Positions 1-8,955 of a DNA stretch of 64,000 nt are shown here, piece by piece (position 1 is the first letter of the stretch; every line of letters starts with the position of its first letter). The position numbers and the translations under genes were made by a program. This stretch comes from Candidatus Roizmanbacteria bacterium (GTDB lineage Bacteria > Patescibacteriota > Microgenomatia > UBA1406 > GWC2-37-13). The notes below the pieces were generated by a model that worked only from the letters and a program-made list of their open reading frames with translations, searched no databases and was not told the DNA's origin. The stretch covers positions 342,924 to 406,923 of the forward strand of contig JACRJL010000003.1 of assembly GCA_016215445.1 (NCBI GenBank). The letters are read 5' to 3'.

Positions 1-1989
1 AATTGGATTTTCTAATTGATAGCTGATTTTAATCTCAACAGTTTTTTTCGGGGGCACTTCAAAGTAAAAACCAACTAATTTAAATTTATCATCTTTTTGA
101 TCAAAGTCTTCAACAAGAATACCTTCTTTTGTAATTTGTTTTATTGTCGAATCTCTTGGAATTAGAATTTGAAAATAATTTCGATAAACTCCCGTAGGGA
201 AAATCTCCGAAGGAGAGGTATTTTGGTATTGGATTGACAGTAAATGATTTATTTTCCCTTGAGAATCAATGTTAGTTTTGAAATAAAGCGATCGATTGAT
301 AAAAAAATTGGCTTTATTGGCACCGACGTTGGCGTCGTAAGGAAATAAATAGTCAATTAGACAGTCATTTGGTCCAGCCAGACATTTGGGTTCTATAACA
401 CGCCCCGACCAAAAAGAAGAATCAAATAATGCTTGGGCGGTTTCATCTTTGAGATAAACGACAACCTGTTTTTCGTCTAAGGATTTCTTTAAAGAGGTTA
501 GAAATCTACTCAAGGAAATATTATCAAGATTCAGAATTATCTGTTGAACCACGGAAGATAAAAAAACTTGTTTTTGAATTGAGCCAGGAAAAAAATTCTT
601 TTCCGCATAAAATTGGGTTTTCAGATAAAAATTCTTAGAATTAATATTTTCTTTAAAGTCAGGGAGAAAGATATTGTCAAAAGAGGAAAGAATGTTTTCG
701 ACGGCAGAAGTAGTCAATAATACGCTGCCGTCAAAGCCAGTCATTCCTAGCTCTTTTTCAAGGAAAAAAAGCGCTTTTTCGTAATTTTCAAAGAAATCTG
801 GTGAGAAGTTTGAATCGCGCAAGAACCAATGGGGGATATTGAGATATTGGGAAATCGGTTTTGGTGGGTCAATATGGGCTGTCAGCTGACCGTCAGCGTC
901 ATAGACGTCGTAGATCTTGATTTCGCCAATTTCATAATTAGCAATATTGATGATAGCGAAAGAACCTAGAAAACCTCCCCCCGGGCGAAGCTCCATATTG
1001 TTGGCAAAAAAAAGTAAATACTTTGAAGAATTTGTTTTGGTGAGGGCTGTTTCGAAATATAAGAGTAGTTTTTTTGACTTATTTAGAAGGTCGGATGCTT
1101 CCGATAGTTTATTTTTTACCGGTTTAAAAAATTCATATTGAAAGTCAAGTTTTTGGTTAATAATTATTAAATTTTCCGTAATTTTTTCAAGAGAATCATC
1201 CAATTTAGAAAGACGTAGTTTCAAGTCATCTTCTTCAAGAGCTCCTTTATTTTTTGCAAATACTAGTCTTTGGATTTCTTTCGAGTTGACTAAAATTTTT
1301 GTAGTTTCTTCTATCGCTTCTATGCCATTATTATTAATTTCCATTAGGTTATCAGGAAAAAGGGAAACACCCAATAATCGGTATGTAGGACGGGAGAAAC
1401 TATATAATTTTTTGCTGATCTGATAGAAATAGCTTCCAGATTTAATACTATTTTCAGCTTTTGAAAAGTCTTCTTTTTTTAGGTCCTGGTAGCCTTGATA
1501 AACAAAATATGAAGAAAAAATAAGAAAAGGAACGAATAAAAGATGGAGAAGAACAAAAATGGAAACTATGAAAATTATTGAATTCTTCTTAGTGAAGTAT
1601 CGGCTGATAGTAAACTTTCTTTTTACAGATTGGTCCCGTTCGGTCTTTTGCAGCCAATTAATTTTGAGCAAAATTTCTTTTGTTGGAGAGAAAGCGAACC
1701 ATAGAATTTTGTCAATGTCTTGGGCGTTGAGATTTTCGCTGTTGATCGTCACTATTTTAATATTTTTTAATTGAGAACTTAATAGAGATGACGGGGCTTT
1801 ATTTCTAGAAAAGATAAAAATGAATTTCTTTTCTGGATTTTCCTTAATTTTTTGTATGGTAATGTGTGAATCGATGATAATTAAGTAGTCAAAAATATCT
1901 AGTGATTTTGGAAGAATAGATGAAAAAAAATGGTCAACGGAAAATTTTTTTAAGTGAGTTTTTAAGACTGTTATAAAAGCATAATTCAT
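1..1989 (-). CDS. DUF4012 domain-containing protein (3' end truncated at window edge)
   Basis: Minus-strand reading frame open from ATG at 1989 to the window edge, absent from the ORF track. Translation contains NNMELRPGGGFLGSFAIINI, typical of DUF4012, after an N-terminal region and a TM segment. Confidence 0.85.
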   Translation of the reverse strand, partial: MNYAFITVLKTHLKKFSVDHFFSSILPKSLDIFDYLIIIDSHITIQKIKENPEKKFIFIFSRNKAPSSLLSSQLKNIKIVTINSENLNAQDIDKILWFAFSPTKEILLKINWLQKTERDQSVKRKFTISRYFTKKNSIIFIVSIFVLLHLLFVPFLIFSSYFVYQGYQDLKKEDFSKAENSIKSGSYFYQISKKLYSFSRPTYRLLGVSLFPDNLMEINNNGIEAIEETTKILVNSKEIQRLVFAKNKGALEEDDLKLRLSKLDDSLEKITENLIIINQKLDFQYEFFKPVKNKLSEASDLLNKSKKLLLYFETALTKTNSSKYLLFFANNMELRPGGGFLGSFAIINIANYEIGEIKIYDVYDADGQLTAHIDPPKPISQYLNIPHWFLRDSNFSPDFFENYEKALFFLEKELGMTGFDGSVLLTTSAVENILSSFDNIFLPDFKENINSKNFYLKTQFYAEKNFFPGSIQKQVFLSSVVQQIILNLDNISLSRFLTSLKKSLDEKQVVVYLKDETAQALFDSSFWSGRVIEPKCLAGPNDCLIDYLFPYDANVGANKANFFINRSLYFKTNIDSQGKINHLLSIQYQNTSPSEIFPTGVYRNYFQILIPRDSTIKQITKEGILVEDFDQKDDKFKLVGFYFEVPPKKTVEIKISYQLENPI

Positions 1990-2070
1990 TTTAGAAATTA
2001 TTAAGGCTTTTTGCTTTTCGTGGACAATTTCAGTTTCAAATCTCATAAGTTATATTGTATACTGTCGATA

Positions 2071-2547
2071 GTGAAAAAGACTGCTCTAATTATTCCTTAT
2101 TCCAGGATAGACTCATATAAAAAATTACTTAAAGATAAAAAAACTGTATTGGTTGGAGGTTGTTTTGACTTACTTCATTTCGGACATCTCCAGTTTTTAA
2201 AAAAAGCAAAAGTTTTAGGAAACTATCTTATTGTTGTATTGGAGTCAGACGAGTTCATTAAAAAAAATAAAAGAGAAAGCCCCATCCATAGTCAAAAAGA
2301 AAGGGCTGAGGTTTTGTCAGCAATAAACGTTGTTGATTTAGTAGTTAATCTTCCATATTTTTCAAGCAATAAAGAATATTCTGATATGGTAAAGACAATA
2401 AATCCTAATATTGTCGCCGTTACAGAAGGGGATCCTCAGCTTAATAATAAAAGAAAGCAAATTGAAGAAATCGGTGGGAAGTTAAAAATAGTAACACCTC
2501 TATTAAAAAAATTTTCAACAAGAAAAATTGTCAGCGTATTTAATTAA
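2071..2547 (+). CDS. adenylyltransferase/cytidylyltransferase family protein (TagD/RibL-like nucleotidyltransferase)
   Basis: VLVGGCFDLLHFGHLQFLKKAK (HxGH motif). GTG start at 2071 preferred over track start 2011. Confidence 0.8.
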   Translation: MKKTALIIPYSRIDSYKKLLKDKKTVLVGGCFDLLHFGHLQFLKKAKVLGNYLIVVLESDEFIKKNKRESPIHSQKERAEVLSAINVVDLVVNLPYFSSNKEYSDMVKTINPNIVAVTEGDPQLNNKRKQIEEIGGKLKIVTPLLKKFSTRKIVSVFN

Positions 2548-2550
2548 ATA

Positions 2551-3036
2551 ATGGAAAAGAAATTAAAATCAGTCGTCAACATAATTAAGAAAATTGAGTA
2601 CCTCAATATTGCCTCTATAACACCGGATGACCATCCTTGGAATTCGCCAGTTTACACGGCTTATGACAAAAATCTTAATTTTTATTGGTTATCCTGGAGA
2701 AATAACCAACATTCAATTAATGTCAGGAACAATCCTAACGTTTTTGTTACAATATATGACTCAACGGCGCCAGCCGGGACTGGAGTTGGGGTTTATTTTT
2801 CCGGTCAGGCAAAGGAACTTACTAATGCAAAAGATATGGTTATTGCTTTGACTGTCGTTTATAAAAGGAGCAAACATAAGATGAGAGCAATTGCAGAATT
2901 TCTGAAGCATTTTCCAAGGCGCGTTTATCGATTTACACCTGAAAAAGTGTGGATTAACGGGGATTCTGATATAAAAGGTAACTTTATAGACATTAGAACG
3001 GAATTAAAAATTAATGAATTAAAAAAGAATTTATGA
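2551..3036 (+). CDS. pyridoxamine 5'-phosphate oxidase-like FMN-binding split-barrel protein
   Basis: IASITPDDHPWNSPVYTAYDKNLNFYWLSWRNNQHSINVRNNPNVFVTIYDS resembles the PNPOx-like fold. Confidence 0.75.
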   Translation: MEKKLKSVVNIIKKIEYLNIASITPDDHPWNSPVYTAYDKNLNFYWLSWRNNQHSINVRNNPNVFVTIYDSTAPAGTGVGVYFSGQAKELTNAKDMVIALTVVYKRSKHKMRAIAEFLKHFPRRVYRFTPEKVWINGDSDIKGNFIDIRTELKINELKKNL

Positions 3037-3575
3037 GATTATTTTTGGCGGTAGAATTACCTGAAAAAGTAAAAAAACAGTTGGATGAACAGCTGAAGAA
3101 TATAAAAAAAGAATATCCCCAGTTTAGTTGGGTTAGTCCTGAAAATTTTCACGTTACGATCCATTTTTTTGGAGAAACTGATCAAGTAGCAAAAATCAAA
3201 AAAAAGATACCCGATCTTTTATGGGATCAGACGGCGTTTTTTCTTTACTCCTTAGACTCCGATGCCTTTGTCAATCATAAACTGACAGTCTATTTAAATT
3301 TCAGACGTGAGAAAAAAATTGAACAGTTGGCTGAAAGAATAAGTAGCAACTTTGACCAGAATAATGTTAATGAAAGAAAGTTTATTCCTCATTTGACTTT
3401 GGCGAGAGGCCCAAGGTCTTCAAAACAGCAATATTTTGTTCTCAAAAAAAGATTAGAGAAAGTTGATATTGATATTTCTTTTCAAGTAAAAAAAATTATT
3501 CTTTTTGAAAGTATTCTTGGCGGTAGTAAACCATTCTATAGAAAGATTTCTTCATTTAAACTTTTAGACTACTAA
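3033..3575 (+). CDS. thpR: RNA 2',3'-cyclic phosphodiesterase (2'-5' RNA ligase family)
   Basis: Two HxT motifs (FHVTIHFFGE and IPHLTLAR) and N-terminal MRLFLAVELPE. Confidence 0.9.
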   Translation: MRLFLAVELPEKVKKQLDEQLKNIKKEYPQFSWVSPENFHVTIHFFGETDQVAKIKKKIPDLLWDQTAFFLYSLDSDAFVNHKLTVYLNFRREKKIEQLAERISSNFDQNNVNERKFIPHLTLARGPRSSKQQYFVLKKRLEKVDIDISFQVKKIILFESILGGSKPFYRKISSFKLLDY

Positions 3576-3605
3576 AAACCACTCAAAGAAACGAGTGGTT
3601 TTTAG
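3572..3605. terminator. bidirectional intrinsic terminator between convergent genes
   Basis: Perfect 13-bp inverted repeat CTAAAAACCACTC / GAGTGGTTTTTAG with an 8-nt loop; A-tract and T-tract in the arms. Confidence 0.85.
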
Positions 3606-3624
3606 ATTTTATTTAAACAAAATA

Positions 3625-3768
3625 TTAAGCAGTTCCGATTCTGTACATACCGGTTCCACAAACTGGGCATTTACCTTTCATAGCCGGCTTACCATTTTTC
3701 ATGGTTACTTTTTGAGGATTAGCAACGTCTCTTTTTGCTCGACATTTTACACAGTACATTGATGCCAT
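3625..3768 (-). CDS. small zinc-ribbon protein (DUF5679-like), 47 aa
   Basis: Read by hand: MASMYCVKCRAKRDVANPQKVTMKNGKPAMKGKCPVCGTGMYRIGTA. Two CxxC pairs; AAAGGAGGTGG Shine-Dalgarno upstream. Below the ORF track length cutoff. Confidence 0.8.
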   Translation of the reverse strand: MASMYCVKCRAKRDVANPQKVTMKNGKPAMKGKCPVCGTGMYRIGTA

Positions 3769-3789
3769 AGATTTTCTCCACCTCCTTTC

Positions 3790-4035
3790 TTACTTTAAAA
3801 GCTTAACAAAATATAAAGCAATTTCAAGAGCAATGATAAGAACTATAAAAATCAGACTTTTTTTAAAATCGACAAAAAAATAGTTGGGCAGAGTTTGTTT
3901 TGGTTGAGTAACTACCTTGGCTACCACGACAGGAGAGTCTTTCTTTATAGGTAATACAGGTTGACTTTCGCGGAGATGTCGCAGTTGTTTTCGATAAGCT
4001 GCGATAATTTTTTCCTTTTTGGTTTTTTTTGACAT
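3790..4035 (-). CDS. hypothetical small protein with C-terminal TM helix
   Basis: Starts MSKKTKKEKIIAAYRKQLRHL; hydrophobic C-terminus. Lies between the DUF5679-like gene and the divergent DUF4446 gene. Confidence 0.55.
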   Translation of the reverse strand: MSKKTKKEKIIAAYRKQLRHLRESQPVLPIKKDSPVVVAKVVTQPKQTLPNYFFVDFKKSLIFIVLIIALEIALYFVKLLK

Positions 4036-4056
4036 AGCTTTGTTATTATAATCGCA

Positions 4057-4085
4057 TTGACACGTATATTGCAAATTTATAGAAT
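4057..4085 (+). promoter_or_regulatory. sigma70-type promoter of the DUF4446 gene (leaderless layout)
   Basis: TTGACA (4057-4062), 17-bp spacer, TAGAAT (4080-4085); ATG at 4093 is 7 nt after the -10 box. Confidence 0.7.
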
Positions 4086-4092
4086 GTATTTG

Positions 4093-4536
4093 ATGGTTAT
4101 ATATATAGTCTTGGTTGGATTAGTTTGGCTCGTGGTTTTAAGTTTCGTTGTATTTAAACTAAGAAACCATTATTATAATCTAATCTCGAGGACTCGAAAA
4201 GAACGACTCGACGAGATTTTGGATTCGCTATTGGATCAAGACAGAAAAAATTTTAACGAAATTGAACTTATTAAGAAGGAATTTAAAAAAGAATCCGAAT
4301 CGTCTAAATTGCATTTACAAAAGGTTGGTTTGATCAGGTTTAATCCTTTTGACCGTGCCGGAGGAGAGCAGAGTTTTGTTGTTGCTTTTCTTGACAACCA
4401 AGATAATGGTATAATTTTAAACTTTATTTATACCCGGGACGGATTACGGGTATATACGAAAAAAGTTAAGCAGGGCAAAGGCGAAGAATATGATTTGTCC
4501 GATGAAGAAAAGAAAGCTATAGACAAAAGCTATTAA
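4093..4536 (+). CDS. DUF4446 family protein
   Basis: N-terminal TM, coiled region, then VGLIRFNPFDRAGGEQSFVVAFLDNQDNGIILNFIYTRDGLRVYTKKVKQGKGEEYDLSDEEKKAI, typical of DUF4446. Confidence 0.9.
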   Translation: MVIYIVLVGLVWLVVLSFVVFKLRNHYYNLISRTRKERLDEILDSLLDQDRKNFNEIELIKKEFKKESESSKLHLQKVGLIRFNPFDRAGGEQSFVVAFLDNQDNGIILNFIYTRDGLRVYTKKVKQGKGEEYDLSDEEKKAIDKSY

Positions 4537-4551
4537 AAATTTAAATTATTT

Positions 4552-5712
4552 ATGATCAAAAAAAAAGTCGCATTTATTATAGTTTTCTTTTTATTTCTAT
4601 TTTCCGGTTTTGCCTCTTACTCAATCTTTTCCGGAAGCGTTGATAAGGGTTTTTTATCACCACTTTCAAATTATAAACCACCTACAAATGGCAATGGTAA
4701 GGTAGTAGACAATGAACCTAAAACAGAAGAATGTCCTATTAACGGCTCTCTTTTTTCAAAGACTCAAAAATCCAAATGGGAAAAAAGAAGGCCATTGGGA
4801 GTGATGATAGAAAATCATACAGAGGCGCGACCACAATCAGGTTTGTCTTCAGCAGATGTAGTTTTTGAAGCCGTCGCCGAAGGAGGAATTACAAGATTCC
4901 TAGCTTTGTTTTATTGCCAGGACGCTTCTTATATCGGACCTGTCCGTTCAGCACGAATTTATTTTATAAGGTTGTTAGAAGGATTCGGAAACAATCCTCT
5001 CTATGCTCATGTGGGAGGAGCTAATACTCCAGGTCCTGCTGATGCCTTAGGTTATATCAAAGAACTGGGTTGGTCGTCTTTTAACGATTTGAACCAATTT
5101 TCTGTTCCTTTCCCTTATTTCTGGAGAGATTATGAGAGACTCCCTAATAGGGCTACGGAACATACGGTTTATTCTTCAACGACAAAACTCTGGCAGTATG
5201 CCAAGGACAAAAGAGAGTTAAGTAATGTTGATGAAGACGGTCTTGCTTGGGATAAAAATTTTTCTTTTTGGAAGTTTAAAGATGACGCCGAGTTAGAAGA
5301 AAGAGGAAAAACGGCTAAAATTGATTTTGGATTTTGGGATAATCTTGCCTCTGATTTTAACGTTGTCTGGGCTTATGATAAAGCCAATAATAGCTACAAG
5401 CGGGAAAACGGCGGAACACCTCACATTGACAAAGCAACAGGAAAGCCGCTGACGGCAAAAAATATCGTAATCATGTTTGCCAAAGAATCGCCGGCAAATG
5501 ACGGTTACGAAGGCGGTCACATTCTTTATCGGGTAGTTGGTAATGGCGATGCTTTGATTTTTCATGACGGAAAAGTAATCAAAGGGACTTGGTCCAAAGA
5601 AGAGGAAGAAGATCAATTGAAGTTTTTTGACAACGAGGACGAAGAAGTATCAATTGTTAGGGGTCAGGTATTTGTAGAAATATTACCGATCGGAAACAAG
5701 GTGGCATATTAA
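4552..5712 (+). CDS. DUF3048 domain-containing (YerB-like) lipoprotein/membrane protein
   Basis: RPLGVMIENHTEARPQSGLSSADVVFEAVAEGGITRFLALFYCQD...GPVRSARIYF is characteristic. Confidence 0.9.
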   Translation: MIKKKVAFIIVFFLFLFSGFASYSIFSGSVDKGFLSPLSNYKPPTNGNGKVVDNEPKTEECPINGSLFSKTQKSKWEKRRPLGVMIENHTEARPQSGLSSADVVFEAVAEGGITRFLALFYCQDASYIGPVRSARIYFIRLLEGFGNNPLYAHVGGANTPGPADALGYIKELGWSSFNDLNQFSVPFPYFWRDYERLPNRATEHTVYSSTTKLWQYAKDKRELSNVDEDGLAWDKNFSFWKFKDDAELEERGKTAKIDFGFWDNLASDFNVVWAYDKANNSYKRENGGTPHIDKATGKPLTAKNIVIMFAKESPANDGYEGGHILYRVVGNGDALIFHDGKVIKGTWSKEEEEDQLKFFDNEDEEVSIVRGQVFVEILPIGNKVAY

Positions 5713-5716
5713 ATTT

Positions 5717-6292
5717 ATGTTGCAACATATTATTCCATCAAAAGCGAGAAGAAAAATTCTCGAACTGTTTTTTCAACATCCAAGTGAAAATTATTACTTG
5801 AGACGCGTTGTGAGAGAAACTGATGAGGAAGTCAACGCCGTAAAAAGGGAGTTGGATATTCTTTCGGACGAAAAATTACTTCTCAAAGAAAGGCGATTGA
5901 ATAAAGTTTATTATACTTTAAATAAAAACTACCATTTTTACGACGAATTTTTAAGAATTTTTACAAAGACTGGTTTAATCTCAACTCTAATCTATAAAAA
6001 TTTATCCAAAATAGGAAAGATTAAATTTATTGCTTTATCTACAAAATTTGCTAAGAATTTGATAATTAAGGAAGATGAAATATATTTGTTGATGGTTGGA
6101 GTGATTGTTGTTGCTGAAGTGGAATCAATTATTGCTGAAGCAGAAAAGGAATTTGGACGATCTATAAACTATACAGTGATGACAGAAGACGAATTTATTT
6201 TCCGAAAAAAGAATAACGATCCTTTTATTTGGCGCTTTTTGAAACAACCAAAAATTATGTTGGTGGGCACAGAAGAAGAATTAAATAAATGA
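5717..6292 (+). CDS. winged-helix transcriptional regulator with degenerate nucleotidyltransferase-like domain
   Basis: N-terminal wHTH (SKARRKILELFFQHPSENYYLRRVVRETDEEVNAVKRELDIL); C-terminal alpha/beta region. Confidence 0.6.
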   Translation: MLQHIIPSKARRKILELFFQHPSENYYLRRVVRETDEEVNAVKRELDILSDEKLLLKERRLNKVYYTLNKNYHFYDEFLRIFTKTGLISTLIYKNLSKIGKIKFIALSTKFAKNLIIKEDEIYLLMVGVIVVAEVESIIAEAEKEFGRSINYTVMTEDEFIFRKKNNDPFIWRFLKQPKIMLVGTEEELNK

Positions 6293-7608
6293 AAATACTC
6301 AAAACATTATTTCTTATTTCAGTTACGGTCTTTATTATTCTGATTGATCTCCCCGAAAATCTTAAAATAGGTAAATATGTAATTAATCCACTCTCATTGG
6401 ACTTTCCAATTTTCGGATTAAGAGTAAAAAAAGATTTTAAAACAAAATTAGGGTTAGATCTCAAAGGTGGTAGTCACTTGGTTTTTGAAGCCGATACAAA
6501 GAAAATAAAACCGGAAGATTTGCAGGATGCGCTGTCTTCTTCGCGGGATATTATTGAAAAAAGAGTAAATTTTTTTGGTGTTTCTGAACCATCGGTTCAA
6601 ACTCTGAAGTCGGGTAATAATTATCGAATAAGCGTTGATTTACCTGGGATAGAAAACGTCAGCGAGGCAATAGGTCTTATAGGGCGGACGGCTCTTCTTA
6701 CTTTTAAAGAACAAGATCCTCAGCAAAATGTTGCCAGTGCTTCATCGGTTTTGTCAACCTTAACCAAAGATACAGGTTTGACAGGAAAACATATTAAAAA
6801 ATCTAGCGTTACCTTTGATTCACAAACGGGTAAACCGCAGGTTGCTCTAACCTTTAGTACCGAGGGAGGGAAATTATTTGCCGATGTAACAAAAAGAAAT
6901 ATAGGCAAGCCAGTGGCAATTGTTATAGATAATTTTCTCATTTCTGCACCGACAGTCCAACAGGCGATTCTCGACGGCAGCGCAGTAATTACAGGTGATT
7001 TTACGGTCGAGGATGCGAAGAAGTTAGCTATAGCCATTAATTCAGGTGCTTTACCTCTATCAATTAATTTGGTTGAGCAGAAAAACATAGGACCAACTTT
7101 GGGAAAGATAGAAGTGCAAAAAAGCGTTTATGCCGGTGCGATTGGTCTTTTTGCCGTATTGGTTTTTATGATTTTGTATTACGGCAAGTTAGGTATGATA
7201 GCTTCGCTGGCATTAATTATTTATGGACTGATTTCTTTTGCAATTTTCCGCACCATACCGGTAGTCTTGACTCTTCCCGGAGTAGCTGGATTTATTTTAT
7301 CAATTGGTATGGCGGTTGATTCCAATATTTTGATCTTTGAAAGAATTAAGGAGGAAATGAGAAGGGGGAAAGAATTTGATATCGCTTTCAGGCTCGGATT
7401 TGGCCGGGCAATAGACACAATCAAGGACGCCAACATTACCACGCTGACAGTAGCTTTTATTTTATTTAATCCGCTGAATTGGGAGTTTCTGCCCCAGTTT
7501 GGTATGGTGAGGGGCTTCGCCTTAACATTAGCAATAGGAGTGGCAACGAGTTTGTTTACAGGAGTAGTTATAACTAAAAGATTGATAGAAGTTTTTTATA
7601 AAAAATGA
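6289..7608 (+). CDS. secD: protein translocase subunit SecD
   Basis: GLDLKGGSHLVFEAD, VDLPGIENVSEAIGLIGRTALLTF, and SecD/F TM motif GMAVDSNILIFERIKEE. Confidence 0.97.
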   Translation: MKILKTLFLISVTVFIILIDLPENLKIGKYVINPLSLDFPIFGLRVKKDFKTKLGLDLKGGSHLVFEADTKKIKPEDLQDALSSSRDIIEKRVNFFGVSEPSVQTLKSGNNYRISVDLPGIENVSEAIGLIGRTALLTFKEQDPQQNVASASSVLSTLTKDTGLTGKHIKKSSVTFDSQTGKPQVALTFSTEGGKLFADVTKRNIGKPVAIVIDNFLISAPTVQQAILDGSAVITGDFTVEDAKKLAIAINSGALPLSINLVEQKNIGPTLGKIEVQKSVYAGAIGLFAVLVFMILYYGKLGMIASLALIIYGLISFAIFRTIPVVLTLPGVAGFILSIGMAVDSNILIFERIKEEMRRGKEFDIAFRLGFGRAIDTIKDANITTLTVAFILFNPLNWEFLPQFGMVRGFALTLAIGVATSLFTGVVITKRLIEVFYKK

Positions 7609-8480
7609 TTAACTTTTCAAAATATAGTTGGATCTATTTTCTTATTTCTATATTTTTCATAGGAGTAGGAATGTTTTCTATTGTCAAATGGGGTTACCGT
7701 TATTCAATTGATTTTGTCGGTGGAACTAACCTTGAGTATCAAGCCGATAAGATAGTTAAACAACAGACAGTCAGACAAATAATAGAAAAAAATAAAGTGG
7801 AATCTGTTTTTTTAGAAACAAAAGACAAAAGCATTACATTACGAACTAAACCTTTGACAGAGTTACAGGAAAAAACTCTTAAAGCTTTTTTAGAAAAAGA
7901 TCTTAAAATCAAATTAACTGTTTTAAGGTCAGAGACAGTTGGACCGACTTTAGGAAAAGAAACTATAAATAAAACGGTGGTGGCTTCGATTCTAGCCATT
8001 ATCGGAATCCTTGTTTATATGAGTTTTGCTTTTAAGGGTTTTAACTATGCTTTTGCAGCTGTCTTAGCAATGATTCATGATTTCTTGGTGGTAATTGGTA
8101 GTTATTCTTTGTTGTCTCACTTTTATAGGGCAGAAGTAGATACTTTGTTTGTTACAGCTCTTTTGACGACAATGTCTTTTTCAGTTCACGACACGATTGT
8201 CATTTTTGATAAGATTAGAGAATATTTGCAGACAGAGGGAAGGGAAGATATAGAATACTTTGCCAATAAAGCACTGACTGAAACTATGGTTAGATCTGTT
8301 AATAATTCTATGACGATTGTTTTCATGCTCTTAGCCTTAGCTCTTATGGGAGGAACAACTATTAGATTTTTTATCATCACTCTCCTTATTGGTACAATCA
8401 CGGGTACTTATTCTTCTCCATTTGTGGCAACCCCGATCTTGGTTTGGTTTGAAAAAAGAAAGAAGAAAAAAAATATATGA
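7605..8480 (+). CDS. secF: protein translocase subunit SecF
   Basis: SIDFVGGTNLEY; SVHDTIVIFDKIREYL; overlaps secD by 4 nt. Confidence 0.96.
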   Translation: MINFSKYSWIYFLISIFFIGVGMFSIVKWGYRYSIDFVGGTNLEYQADKIVKQQTVRQIIEKNKVESVFLETKDKSITLRTKPLTELQEKTLKAFLEKDLKIKLTVLRSETVGPTLGKETINKTVVASILAIIGILVYMSFAFKGFNYAFAAVLAMIHDFLVVIGSYSLLSHFYRAEVDTLFVTALLTTMSFSVHDTIVIFDKIREYLQTEGREDIEYFANKALTETMVRSVNNSMTIVFMLLALALMGGTTIRFFIITLLIGTITGTYSSPFVATPILVWFEKRKKKKNI

Positions 8481-8953
8481 AAGGATCTGATGTCTGCCCG
8501 AAATGCGGTTCTCCGTTAGGCGAGATTTTTGAGACGAAAACGGGAAGGAAATTGCAGCGTTGCTCAACAGGAAGATGGAATCCGGAGACAAAACAGACAG
8601 AAGGATGCGACTACGTTAAATGGTTAGCAGTAGAACCAGTTGTTCTTGATGAAAAATGTCCAAAATGCGGTGCACCTCTTCTAATGGCCGTAACAAGATT
8701 TGGCAAGAAAATGAAGAAATGTTCTACTGCTACTTGGGATCCAAAAACCAAGGAAGCGGGAGGTTGTGATTATGTCGAATGGATTAAAGGAACAACAGAA
8801 CAGTTAGACGAAGATTGTCCTAAGTGCGGATCAAAACTAGTTCTTTTTATAACTGCTGCGGGAAAAAAGCTGAAAAAATGTTCTACTGCTACTTGGGATC
8901 CAAAGACGAAAACTGCTGGTGGATGTGACTATGTTGAATGGCTTAGATCATAA
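8477..8953 (+). CDS. stand-alone protein of three tandem topoisomerase-type C4 zinc ribbons
   Basis: Three CPKCG...(R/K)CST.(R/T)WxP(E/D)TK...GCDYV(K/E)W modules, like topoisomerase I C-terminal zinc ribbons. Confidence 0.85.
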   Translation: MKGSDVCPKCGSPLGEIFETKTGRKLQRCSTGRWNPETKQTEGCDYVKWLAVEPVVLDEKCPKCGAPLLMAVTRFGKKMKKCSTATWDPKTKEAGGCDYVEWIKGTTEQLDEDCPKCGSKLVLFITAAGKKLKKCSTATWDPKTKTAGGCDYVEWLRS

Positions 8954-8955
8954 AG

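Noticed and set aside
947-1774. Two short plus-strand ORFs (947..1141, 1559..1774)
   Set aside because: Antisense to the long DUF4012 frame.
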